From positions 186,001 through 250,000 of the forward strand of contig JADNRY010000054.1 in NCBI GenBank assembly GCA_015501585.1: 64,000 nucleotides of DNA. The letters are read 5' to 3'. Made by a program: the position numbers and the translations under genes. This DNA is from Rhodocollybia butyracea (Eukaryota > Basidiomycota > Agaricomycetes > Agaricales > Omphalotaceae). Below are positions 47,361 to 58,463 of the stretch, piece after piece (within the stretch, counting starts at the first letter, position 1; every line of letters begins with the position of its first letter). The notes under the pieces are model-generated. The model ran no database searches. It worked only from the letters and a program-made list of their open reading frames with translations, and was not told the DNA's origin.

Positions 47361-48216
47361 TGCGTATTACAAAACAGAAAAAACGGGCTTATGGCCTGGG
47401 GACTGAAGCTGTGATGCTGCTGCAGGGATTAGCGATGATTATTCAAGAAGTGCGCGAGAGCGACAAGATGGGGAAGATAAGAAGGAGATTTAAACAGAGT
47501 GAGCGACAAGAGCACACGAGCATGTGACCGTCGCACATGCCCATCCCCTGGTCAGCTGACTGATCATCGTGACACGACTTTGTGACAAAACGCCTAAAAA
47601 TAAGTTGGCTGAAAATGCTATAACAATGTATCGGAACTGAAACGGCTCCGACTGTTTAGTACTCGCATAAATAATGGGAGCATTCTGTACTGTAATGCTA
47701 AAGCTGATTGTTTATCATAACAACTAAGCTGTGCGCGCGCTAACAATCACTTTGAGTATCTTTTCTCACGGCTTAACAGTAACAAAGATGCAGTGACAGA
47801 GAATGATAGTCTGCCGGGAGGTGAGCCGTGAGTAAAAGCCGCCATTGGCAAGAGAACCTTGCAGTCTTGCCAGCCCCCAGGAGTCTTTTGAAATTGGAGG
47901 GCTCATCTGCATTGTAATTTGTAAGATGGTGTGAATGGAGACAGATGGAGAATCAGAAGGGAAATAGCGAAATTGTACAAGTTGTAAAATATACAGCTCT
48001 GTGGTGAGTTGTGTTTATTATCATTCACAGAAGAGAAGGTACTCAATGGTTTCAGGGTGTGGACAGTTGCGGCTGGGATGTATTTGGACGAGGATATCGA
48101 TACTAACTTCACTTACAGGGTGGCGCATTTGTCTGTGTTACATATATAGAGTACATTCCCTGACAAGATTATTCAAAAGGCCAACGACAGATAGCCCTGA
48201 AGACATTTAGCACTCG
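47361..48216. other. Long intergenic region with small hairpin
   Basis: 856 bases between the zinc-finger gene start and the TMEM256-like stop. Contains a GGCAAGA/TCTTGCC inverted repeat at 47847-47871 and a TCAGCTGA palindrome near 47551. No gene seen. Confidence 0.3.
47847..47881. repeat. Inverted repeat with TGCCAGCC motif
   Basis: Arms GGCAAGA (47847-47853) and TCTTGCC (47865-47871), 11-base loop. It overlaps TGCCAGCCCCCAGG (47868-47881), which recurs with one change at 57506-57519. Confidence 0.4.
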
Positions 48217-48768
48217 TTATTGTAGTACATCAAGACCATCACTCACTGCGATCATCAAGAGCCCTCCAAGAGGGGTAATTGGACCAAGGAACTTCAAGTC
48301 TCTATTCAGAGTCAGAGCAAATATGGAACCCGAGAAAGCTACAGTTCCGGCAATGATGGCTGGTCCAGCAAACCTATGTGCGGAGAAGCGCGGATGCATG
48401 GAGACCAGTAGGCAACCAAGACCATTGAATATCTGAGGATTGCTCACTAAAGTACAACGATCCTGGAGGCAAGAAACTTACCGCGTAATGTGCTGCGGTA
48501 TTCCAAGCATTGATACGGTCTGGAGTGATGTCTTTGCGCTGTTTCAAGCCATGTGCTCCTAAAGATAGTCAGTATACAGGTTTTACCTCGAGGAAACCAT
48601 ATACCAAAAGCACCAAAACCAATCGCCGTCGCGGCTAGAAAACGCGAGTAAGCGAAATAAGCTGATGAGTATGAGCACATATTTTGACAGACTTATTATA
48701 GCTCCAGCTTTCCACAGGTATGCGCTACGGGCTCCAGTTGTGCGTGGAAGTAGAGGTATAGACGACAT
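48217..48768 (-). CDS. TMEM256/DUF423-family small membrane protein
   Basis: Small integral membrane protein of unknown function, family found from bacteria (YwdK/YgdD type) to animals. Four exons. Start [20 protein letters not shown] at 48768. Then [20 protein letters not shown], with the family's GAFGAHGL signature across an intron, [45 protein letters not shown], and [20 protein letters not shown] near the end. Stop at 48217. Four hydrophobic segments. The N-terminal basic residues might direct it to mitochondria (inferred). Only 81 bases separate it from the divergent SPB1 gene. Confidence 0.88.
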
Positions 48769-48849
48769 GAGAGTTTATTCTGAGTTTTGGTGCATCCGGT
48801 CCGGCAAGTCAAATAATTTAGACGCTCGTTCTTCTTCCTCTTTTGCGAT
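48769..48849. promoter_or_regulatory. Bidirectional promoter, TMEM256-like and SPB1
   Basis: 81 bases between divergent start codons (48768 minus, 48850 plus), the shortest divergent gap in the window. Confidence 0.45.
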
Positions 48850-51800
48850 ATGGGAAAGTCCCAAAAGAAAACAGGAAAGGGCCGTCTTGATAAGTACTAC
48901 AAGCTTGCAAAGTGTGTCAACCTTTCACTGTTACTGTCATCGTCTAACTTACTTCCATTACAGAGAACAGGGCTACCGAGCTCGTTCAGCTTTCAAGCTA
49001 ATTCAATTGAACAAAAAATACAACTTTTTAGAATCTGCCAGATGTTGTATAGATCTTTGTGCAGCGCCAGGAGGATGGCTTCAAGTTGCTAGCAAGTACA
49101 TGCCAGTGAACAGTGTGATTATAGGCAAGTTTCCAAGCATAGAAATATTTTTCATGTTCTGACCATGTCGTAGGTGTTGATCTTGTTCCAATCAAGCCCA
49201 TTCCCCGCGTAGTCACCTTTGCTTCTGATATCACTACTCCCCAGTGCCGAAATCTCATTCGTGGAGAAGTCAAAGACTGGAAAGCAGACGTCGTTTTGCA
49301 CGATGGTGCCCCAAACGTTGGTACTGCCTGGATTCAAGATGCCTATGGCCAATCCGAGCTAGTGCTTATGAGTTTGAAACTCGCAGTGGAGTTTTTGGTC
49401 AAAGGAGGAACATTTGTGACCAAAGTCTTTCGAAGTGCAGACTACAACAATTTACTATGGGTGTTCAACCAGCTGTTTGGAAAAGTCGAGGCTACAAAGC
49501 CGCCTTCATCCAGGTGAGTGAACTTTTTACTCTGATGTGTCTGTAACCAACATTTGTTTCCAAGAAACGTCTCCGCCGAAATTTTCGTCGTCTGTCGCGA
49601 TTTCCTTGCCCCGAAACACATTGACCCAAAATTCCTTGACCCCAAGCACGTCTTCAAGGATATCTCCGCCTCCATCCCTGAGAACCCTGACAAACCAACC
49701 CGTGCTCACAATGCAGAAGCTAACGTCTTCCAACCAGAGAAGAAGAGGCGTAAGCGTGATGGATACGAAGATGGAGATTATACGTTATTCAAGTCATTAC
49801 CGATCTCGGAGTTTGTTCACAGTTCTGATCCAATTTCGGTCCTTGGATCCTCCAACAAACTTGCATTCCTGACTGACGAAGAAAAAGAGTGCGTAGCTGT
49901 AACTTTCCTTGTGTTTCTTTACAATGTTAATATCGATATAAAGATGGCTTGCCCTCGACATCACAACTGGAGACGTAAAGGAAAACTGTAACGATTTAAA
50001 AGTACTTGGAAAAGGTGACTTCAAAACACTCATCAAATGGCGTCTCGCACTTCGAGAGGAGGTAATGTAATCCTTGAACCTTTTTTAATCTATACTAAGA
50101 ATTTTCTCTAGCTTGGACTAGATGTGAAACGAAAAGATACAGAAGACGCGACAGAGACCGTCGAAATCACCGAAGAAGTGGACGAGGAGCAGATGATCCA
50201 AGACGAGGTGAGGAGAAACTAAATTACGTCTACAATAAGTTTACTCACGTCCTGAAACAGCTGGAGCGACTGAACGCCGAAAATGCCGCTCGCACTAAGC
50301 GCAATCGTCGACGCGCGAACGAGGTCAGAACGAAAACGATCCAGCGCATGCAATTACAAATGACTGCTCCAATGGACATCGGTCTCGACTTGCAAGATGC
50401 TTCTCTTGGTGGGCAGGATGACATCTTTGACCTTCAGGGTGCTGAAAAAGGAATGCGGAAGCGCGGCGGCGTATCCAAGCTAGTCGGTGCCGATGGAGTT
50501 GTGGTTGAGGATAGTGATGGGGAAGGTGACGACGCTGATGCAAGCGACGATGAGGTTTTGGATTCTGAAGAAGAGCGAGACCGGAAAGCGCGTGCAATGG
50601 AGGAAGAATTGGACGGGCTGTATGATTCTTACCAGAGTCGGCTGCGGGAAAGAGATGCAAAATTCAAGGTCAAGGAGGCCAGGGAGAAGAACAAGGAGCG
50701 GGAAGCTTGGTCAGGTATAAAAGAGGATGCGTCTAGCAATGAGGATGATAGTGACGCAGAAGGTGGATGGGAAGAAATGCAAAAAGCAAAGGGTCGTCAC
50801 GACGATTCTTCTAGCGACGAGAGCAGTGCAGAGGATGAAGATGTAGAAATGGCAGTCCCGGCTAAGAAACGACGGTTATTACCAGTTGCTGAGACCCCAA
50901 GAGAAGCGAAGCGCCCCCGATTACTTACGAAACTCAAGGAGCCCATCCCTTCGGGAAGCCAAGCGTCCAAGGTTTGGTTCAGCCAGGACGTATTTGCTGG
51001 CATCGAAACTGATCTGGGAAATATTGAGGATGAAGAGGACGAAGAAATGGCGAATCAAGAGGATGACGAGGACGAAGAAATGGTGGATGAAGAGGAAGCA
51101 GAGGACGCAGTAGTCAATGAAGAGAGTGGAGAATCGGACTGGAGTGATCAGGTTTGATAGGATGCCCCCGATTGCTCTCGACTAACCTTCCTTCTCATAC
51201 AGGATGACTTCGAGGTCGTTCCTCAAGACGAGGATGCCGAAATGTGGGATGTCTCACATGAAGACGAAGACGCTGTGAAGCAAGCTCACATTCAAAGTCA
51301 GTACCGCCTCGCTTCCACTGATTTGACTTGTACTCATCTTTCATTTCCAGAGCACGGGCTCACAACCGCAGAAGCAATGACCCTAGCACAACAACTGGTC
51401 AACCGTGAAAAGACAAAGACACAGATGATCAATGACGGGTTCAATCGGTACTCATTAAACGCAAAAGACGGGCTACCCTCCTGGTTCCTCGATGATGAGG
51501 CGAAACACTACAAGCCCAACATCCCGGTCACCAAAGAAGCCATTTCGGCACTTCGCGCGAAACAGAGGGCTTTAGATGCGCGTCCCATCAAGAAAATAGC
51601 CGAAGCTAAAGCCAGAAAGAAATACAAGGCGTCCCAAAGACTTGAAAAGGCGATGAAGAAGGCTGAGGGCGTCAACGCCACCTCAGATATGTCGGAACGC
51701 GAAAAAGCATCTCAAATCGAAAAGCTCATGCGCAAGGGTCTTTCCAAGGGGAAACCCAAGAAAGAGGTAAAGTTGGTTGTGGCAAAAGGCGCACACAAGG

Positions 51801-51972
51801 GCTTGAAGGGACGGCCAAAAGGTGTAAAGGGTCGATATGCTATGGTAGACTCAAGGATGAAGAAGGAGGTGAGAGCGATTGCCCCAACTACGAACTTTAC
51901 ATTAACCCTTTTTGTTAGGTGCGAGCCAAAAAACGAGTGGAGAAGGCCAACAAAAAGCGCAAGCGTGCGTAG
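48850..51972 (+). CDS. SPB1: 27S pre-rRNA 2'-O-methyltransferase Spb1
   Basis: AdoMet-dependent FtsJ-type enzyme that methylates the conserved A-loop guanosine of 25S rRNA during 60S assembly. Start [20 protein letters not shown]. Joined exons carry the K-D-K-E tetrad: [36 protein letters not shown] and [16 protein letters not shown]. The AdoMet loop is [15 protein letters not shown]. The middle has [24 protein letters not shown] Spb1 sequence, then long acidic runs, and the Spb1 C-terminal domain ([23 protein letters not shown]-like [20 protein letters not shown]). The end is Lys/Arg-rich, stop at 51970. The intron at 49125-49173 has a GC donor. Confidence 0.93.
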
Positions 51973-52022
51973 ATTTAGAGTATTATATCCGCATATGTAC
52001 ATACGATACTAGAGTTCTCACA

Positions 52023-54728
52023 TTATATTGTTATGTTGGGATTATCCGCGTCCATTATATTGCGTGTTGGCTTTGTTGGTGCTCTCATTGCGCTTAGAAG
52101 ATCGCAGCCCTTCAGGAAGGTGTTCCAGGCTTCTCCAGCGAACGGCTCGTTGCAGGTAATCTATCCATCTCATTTAGAAATCATCTTACAAGGTATGAGA
52201 TATCACTATACCTTGCAGAGACTCGATTTGTCGTCTATCTCTGGGTCAAGGGTATGTTCAGTAATTGCGGGGATAGAAGCTTCCAGGTGCGGGGCTGATG
52301 CGTCTGCTTCCCTTTGTCGTACAGTCACGCTGGAACGCAATCGGTACTTCACATCGTCCAAAAAAATCGTAATGGGTGGTGAGGCATTAGGCTCGCCATT
52401 GTAGAAGCTAGGAAGTGGTTTGCATAGGTTTAATGTGAGGTAAAGAAGATGACCCACAACAACGATAAATCCCGAAAGTATTCCTGCAACTCTGAGGGCC
52501 ATAGATTTGTAGGGAGAACGGACGAGTCAAAGACAGAAAATCGAATGTCCATTGGACTAAGCAGGATGTTAATATATTGTTATATGAACTGATGAATAAA
52601 ATACTAACCGATTGGGAAGCATGAGATCAGCAGTGGACTGATGCCCGACACGACAAATCTGACCTAAAGAAGTTTCGGACGAGGTCAAAGGCGAAGAATC
52701 TGCCGAATCAGGAAGCACCATCTCCAACTCTAGAACGCCGCAGGCTTGATGTACGTTCCCTGATATGGAAGGGGCTTCGTATATCAAACGATGCAATAAT
52801 CGTTGCCTTTGAGGAGTTGAATGAAGGATTGGGGCAGGTAAGCTTTGTCGGGAAATGTTCATAAAGAAAGCTTGTAGGAAACAAAAAGCTGCACTCACCA
52901 GGGAGTAAATATTCGGCCGACATGTTCGTGTCGAATCCACTTTAGTAGATTCGATATAGGCCATTGTCCCTGTAGAGGTGGTATCAAAGAAACATGAGAG
53001 GATGGTGGTGGCGTCAAGAGAATGTGACCTAGACTAGATTGAAATCAATCACCTGTCCCCACAAGCAACAAAATAAACTTACGACGCTGAGATGACTCGG
53101 TTCCTGCTGTGTGAGGGCTCCGGCAGATGTTTGAAGAGAGTTTGTTGGATATCAGCGTCGTTTCTACTCAGGGTCATTAGATTGCTCTTTGTTGGATCAA
53201 GGAATATTTACTCTTCCAGATCCAAAACCCGCCCTCGTCCGAGTTCCAGACCGCCTGATTTTTGGACATCTTCCATTAGGTTAACTCCAATCCATTCAGC
53301 GACCTTTCTGGCTCTAAAAGCTCCACTTGCGTGTACATTCCAAGGTAAAGATCGCGATGACAAGAACGGATAAAGCGCATAGCTACGAGGAAACAGCGAC
53401 ACTGGAACCGGAGCCAAAGCTGGGGAATCTGGGGGAATATAAGCTAAGATAGTTCCCGGGATACTTTCCATCTAAACTCAGAATAAGTGATGGCACGAAA
53501 GTAGAATGTTGGAGCATACATCACAGAGAATAAGGGACATTAGTCGTTTTGCAATAAAGGACGAACTGTGGTCATTCTTACGATAAGATATTCGGATCTG
53601 TGGAATTGGCATAAGAACTGGATGCGTGGATTGTAACAAAAGGTCAGTTACCTGGCCTTCCCCGAACGACTCAGCGAAAGCACCCGATAAACGCGAAATA
53701 CGTTGCAACATTTCAGATGGTATGGGCTTGTCTGAAGACAAACTATGGTACTCTTCGACCACATCCTACAGTTTAAATGAGCAGTGGTGTAAGGTAGATA
53801 ACCGTTTCAGCGTACGCCTTTGAATGAGACTACATGCTCTCGGACTGTTTTTAAAGCACCTCGTAGACCTTCGATGTTCAAGGCAAGCGGGTTCGTGGAG
53901 AAGCCAATATGAACGTTGTACTTGCGGGATAGTGTATGGAGGTTAGCTCCGTCTGATCTGATATTAAAAAGAGATGGTGAAGAATAGAGGGTGGACGTGC
54001 CTTTTCCCAGTATAAGGAACGCCTGTCGAGGATCGAGAGGTAGTGCTGGTCAATAAAGGTCAGCATCCACATATATCCAGAGCTCCTAGTCACGTACATT
54101 CTGATTGCACTTCACTCCAATCCCGTTTCTTCTCTTGTACTTCTGTTAGTGACGGCCAACCCCAACTTCCTTCAATAATTTGAACGGCACAATGTCGCTT
54201 CGAGGAACCTCGCCTTCGTTCTATGCCTAGTATTTCCAGAAATAAAAGTAGCTGTTTCTTGCTAAAAGACTGACATAGCCTGTCAACTAGAGCATTATAT
54301 TGTTCTTCATACTCTGGTGTGTCAGGGTCTGCATGAGTAGTGGGTCGTATCCTATCAATGTCCGACAAGGTTACAGTATTACTGGTCTCTGCGATATGGT
54401 CGAGGTATGTCTGTATCTTGCTGTCTTCGAGGAGATTTCTCAAAGGAGCCTTTTTCTTTTTAGCGGCAGTGGGTTTCGGCTGTCTCGGCTTTTTTGAAGT
54501 CTTTTTGGGAGTATGAGATGATTCGTGAGAAGATACGGATGGGGGAACCGCGGGAGAAGGTGTAGGAGGAAGAACAGGGGGTTCAGGAATGGAAGACGGC
54601 GAGGAAACAGGCTCGGAGGTTAACTGGTATAGCCTAGCCATTAATGACGACTGCGCGCGCCTCCCGACCACGAGAGAATGTTTGAAGTGACATAGCTGGC
54701 GCTTGAGGACAGGCAAGGCCAGTGACAT
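52023..54728 (-). CDS. SLS1-like mitochondrial inner-membrane-bound regulator
   Basis: Yeast Sls1 couples mitochondrial transcription to translation at the inner membrane. Start MSLALPVLKRQLCHFKHSLV at 54728 is basic with no acids, a presequence. Then a Pro/Ser- and Lys-rich linker and the SLS core: LVDRLCQSFSKKQLLLFLEI, GSSKRHCAVQIIEGSWGWPS, EMLQRISRLSGAFAESFGEG, WNVHASGAFRARKVAEWIGV. Downstream exons read MDIRFSVFDSSVLPTNLWPS, YRLRSSVTVRQREADASA and CNEPFAGEAWNTFLKGCDLL, with the stop at 52023. Without the last two introns the frame would stop early at 52206. It ends 50 bases from the SPB1 stop. Confidence 0.82.
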
Positions 54729-54943
54729 GAATCAAAACGGAAAAATGTAGTACGCTCAGATAATTTTCATCCACGTGGTTCACGTGAGGCTGCCGGCCAA
54801 AGCGAGTTTTATCAGATCCGCTCGATAAAGAACCCCAAATCGCTAGTACATGATGTTAGTGGCTGCTATATACATATTGTAGTATTCTGGAGCAACGTCA
54901 AATCAAAAGCATCCCCACTCTCTACTACAGGAAACAAAATACT
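54729..54943. other. Intergenic region
   Basis: 215 bases between the SLS1-like start and the Git1-like stop, both minus strand. It holds a CACGTGGTTCACGTG pair of E-box-like CACGTG sites at 54773-54787. Confidence 0.5.
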
Positions 54944-57409
54944 TCAGTTCTTTTCGTCAAGGGGCCCCCTCTCGACAGAAGACATGATGAGTTCCGCGTC
55001 ATCATCTTCCCCTACGTGGCCTTCCCATCCATTATCCGCTAGATATTCCATGAACTTTACATCCTCGTCAGCTAGATCAACCCCAGTCATATCGGGTATA
55101 AAGAAGTAGGTAACCAAAATGCCAAGAACTCCTACGATAGCTTCGGAATACAATATATCAGCAGGAGTTGATAAAATGTATAAGCATTGACGAACCGGCT
55201 ACGATAAATGTCCATCGCTTCCCAAGATTGGTCTGGATGGGTGTAAAGGCTTGAGTTCCTACAGCAGCACCAACCTTACCAAGAGCAGCAGAGATACCGT
55301 AACAAGTACCTCTGACTGCTGTAGGATATGATCTAGAGACGACGGTTTATGAAATTCTAAGAATAGTCTACCGGTAGCACTTACTCGACCTATAACGTTT
55401 TCTCTTGGTTGAATGGATTTAAAATAGTCTGATATGAACGCACCGAGACTAGTCCTAGCATGTCCCCAGGTCCCTGTTGTATCACTCAGTATTGGCGGAA
55501 GAGCACCGGGATAGTACCGACCATGTTTCCAGATGATTGCATCAAGCCATAACTACAGCACTTCACTGTCAAACAACGTAAAAAATGCTTCAGTGCGAGA
55601 CTTACAAAACAATGAATAACGGAATTAATTTTGGAGTCGTAAGTTGGTTGTAGGCACATCCAATGATCAGTCCTAGAGTTGGGTTAGTCCAGCCTCTCGG
55701 AATAGGTGTACTGCCTACCGAACACGAGGTAGCCACTGAAGCCAAGCATCAGCTAGTGGAAAACAGACACAGGTTTAGGACTGAAGCTCGGAGATGAGTT
55801 ATAATGAACGTACCGTGTTCCTTCGACCAATGACATTACAAAGCCATGCGCCACTAAAGTTCATCTGTTGAGGAACGAACAACTGGTTCGTATACAAACC
55901 TACTTACACGAAAATTCCAGGAAGGGCAATTGTACCCAGAAGGAGTTGCCATTCAGCAGTTTTTTTAATGTCACTGCCTTTGATAACGCTAGCAATAATA
56001 GTGGCCGAGAAGACGCCATTAGGGAAAGTTACCTGTTATCATTTAGCTGATCGGAATAGACTATACAAGTCCCATTGTAATCTTACAAAATCGTATAGGA
56101 ACCAAGCACAGCAAGTTCCGATAAGTGACTTCCAGTACCGTTTGAAGACGAGGCCGTAGGGGACATTTTCTAGATGTCGAAACATAAGTTTCGCAGTTGG
56201 CGCCTTCGCAACCAAGCTCACGTTTGATAGCCCCTAGAAAAACGTAAGTTGAGGTGACTACTTGGTATTTTTGAAGAACGCTGACCTTTCTTATAGAGAA
56301 TTGTTGTCATCATTCTCATTCGTACGATGAACACACCTATGAGACTTGTCAAAACTGTAATCGTAAGATCTCTGAATGACGACTTACCCATGGGAAGAAG
56401 GATCCCTATACCAAAACAAACCCTCCATACAGTTTGCAAGTGGTTAGTTCCAGCAGCAGATAGTACGACGAGGAAGACTGAAACCGCGAGAGGACCACCG
56501 AACTGAGCAATTTTAGTCTGCGAACTTGATACATACATATGAATATGGACGTACACTAAGGACAAAGTTGGTGACCATAACGAAAACTGGGCCTCGATTT
56601 TTGGGCATCTTTTCGTTGGCGGCTTCAGAAGCGCTGGTGGAACCGGCGGGGTATTCTCCGCCGACACCCTCGAGATAGTCATGAGCTGAGTTGCATGATG
56701 ATACACAGAGTTGTACTTACGACACCAGTGACTCCTCTAACAGGGTATTGGGTACTCAGGGGCTTGCGGAGGAAGGAGGCATACATCCACTTACCTGGCC
56801 ACCGTCAAAAACCAAAAGAGACCAAAAGGAGTTGAAGCATGAGCAGCTGTGGCCAAGATCGCTCCCAAAACAATAAAAGCTGTGGTACCGAATAGGGCAA
56901 CCTTGCGGCCAATCCGGTCACAAACTAGCCCTACGAAAGCCTGACCAAGTACCGCGCCTACACATATATCAGGACCTATCTGTCTATTATCTGTCATTAA
57001 GCTGAAGTGCTTACCGACTAGCAAAGAATTCGAGACTCTTGTAGAAACGACCGAGGTATAATATTTAGGATAAAGATCTTTAAAGACGACCTAACGTAGA
57101 ATTAGTATATTCTACTTATCATAGTACAACGACGCGTACATTGGCCATGGTCATGAGGTTGTTTTGGTCTACAGTAAAAGCGGTTGCATTAGTGGGAATT
57201 GCGAAGAAAACTCTGGAAATCTTCTTACATCCATCGCTTATCAAACCCAAAGCTGCAGCTGCAATGGTAAAATAAGCACTGAGCTTTTCCTTGTTGCTCA
57301 TAGGTCGAACTTCTTTCTTAAGCTCTGTGGCGTGGTCTTCAGCAGTCATGGTGGGGGGAGAACCAGGAACTCGAGTGCCAGACTGGTAACCGAGGTTGCT
57401 GTCTGCCAT
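54944..57409 (-). CDS. MFS transporter, Git1-like glycerophosphodiester permease
   Basis: Major facilitator in the plasma membrane; yeast Git1 imports glycerophosphoinositol and related phosphate sources. Start MADSNLGYQSGTRVPG at 57409, a hydrophilic tail, then LSAYFTIAAAALGLISDG. Signatures: FVGLVCDRIGRKVALFGTTA (the MFS loop 2-3 motif) and VGGEYPAGSTSASEAANEKM, the subfamily motif. The end is YFFIPDMTGVDLADEDVKFM and ERGPLDEKN, stop at 54944. Twelve membrane segments over at least ten exons are expected; I could not place every exon between 55150 and 56000. The substrate is inferred from family resemblance. Confidence 0.82.
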
Positions 57410-58463
57410 AGATGTTCAGTCAGAGATGAAATGATACGTTAATAGTTATTTAACTTTTATACAAAGATGTCTACACGTGCGCGTGAATATCGAAGCGCTA
57501 AGTCCTGCCAGCCTCCAGGCACTGGCAGGGCAAGCGAAAAAAACTTCTGTTCGCTACTCAGTAATAAAGTCTAGTAGCAAGAGTTTGTTGAAATTTCCGT
57601 GAAGCTGGTGTTGTATGTATCTCTACTCCGGATCTTTAGTTCGAAGTTAAAAAGTACATACCTCGCACAAACAAGAAATTTGGACGCGCGCCGGTCAACT
57701 GATCTCCTGCTATTTCCCTTCAATCTCCTCATGAGATTGAGAGTAGTCTCGCAAGCCAGAATTCACGAGAGTGGAAAAATCATTTAGATCGAGAAACGCA
57801 TCAATCAGGCGCTGGTCGGCAGTGAGTGCGTAGCCAGAAGCTAAAGCGTAAGATGGTATTTGCTGCTGTAGCTGGGGTCGAGTTGCATTTGAGGGAACGA
57901 AAGGAAGGAATAAAAGGTCCTTAGCGTCATGGATGCCACGCTATGCCACAGCGGAAAATGCCGTTTTGAACTGGGGTAGTATGAAGTTCACATAAAATAG
58001 GAATGCTATAAGGGAATGGCACGGAAATCCACATTTCTCTGGTATGAGCTGTTCGTTGTGGGGTGTGTACCTAGGTCAGGAATTTGATTTTGCAACTAGT
58101 ATCAACAAGTGCGTGAGGCTGTCTGTACGCAAAGCCTGTAGTCTCCATTCTTTAGGACCTTTCCTCCCATCTGAGGTGTTCCACAGCTAGTGAATGTGGC
58201 GACAGTGTAGGTCCGATGGCGTGGAACGCTTATGATTTGCCGACACTGCATCAGCGTAGAAGCACTCCCTGCATGTTATATGCTAGATGATCAGTATTGC
58301 GAAGTTGACTATCCAGCCGTTCTTCGCATGGGGAACATCAATGACGGTGTCAACTGCTTTGGTAGTTATTGATTGGAATGGGTGCTTGGTCTAGCGCCGA
58401 AATGTAGCGCCCAGGTATCTTTCAACTTTATTATTTTTTTTCCAAAACCAAAAATCGTTTAAA
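57410..58463. other. Long intergenic region with perfect hairpin
   Basis: 1054 bases between the Git1-like start (minus) and the eIF3b start (plus), so it holds two promoters. A perfect 8-base inverted repeat lies at 57504-57529. No open frame with a motif, and no tRNA seen. Confidence 0.35.
57504..57529. repeat. Perfect 8-bp inverted repeat upstream of transporter gene
   Basis: CCTGCCAG at 57504-57511 and CTGGCAGG at 57522-57529 with a 10-base loop, 95 bases upstream of the Git1-like start. It shares TGCCAGCC-CCAGG with 47868-47881. Confidence 0.6.

Noticed and set aside
52033..52404. 123-codon plus-strand frame after SPB1
   Set aside because: Antisense to the SLS1-like gene, whose exons on the minus strand read as conserved protein.
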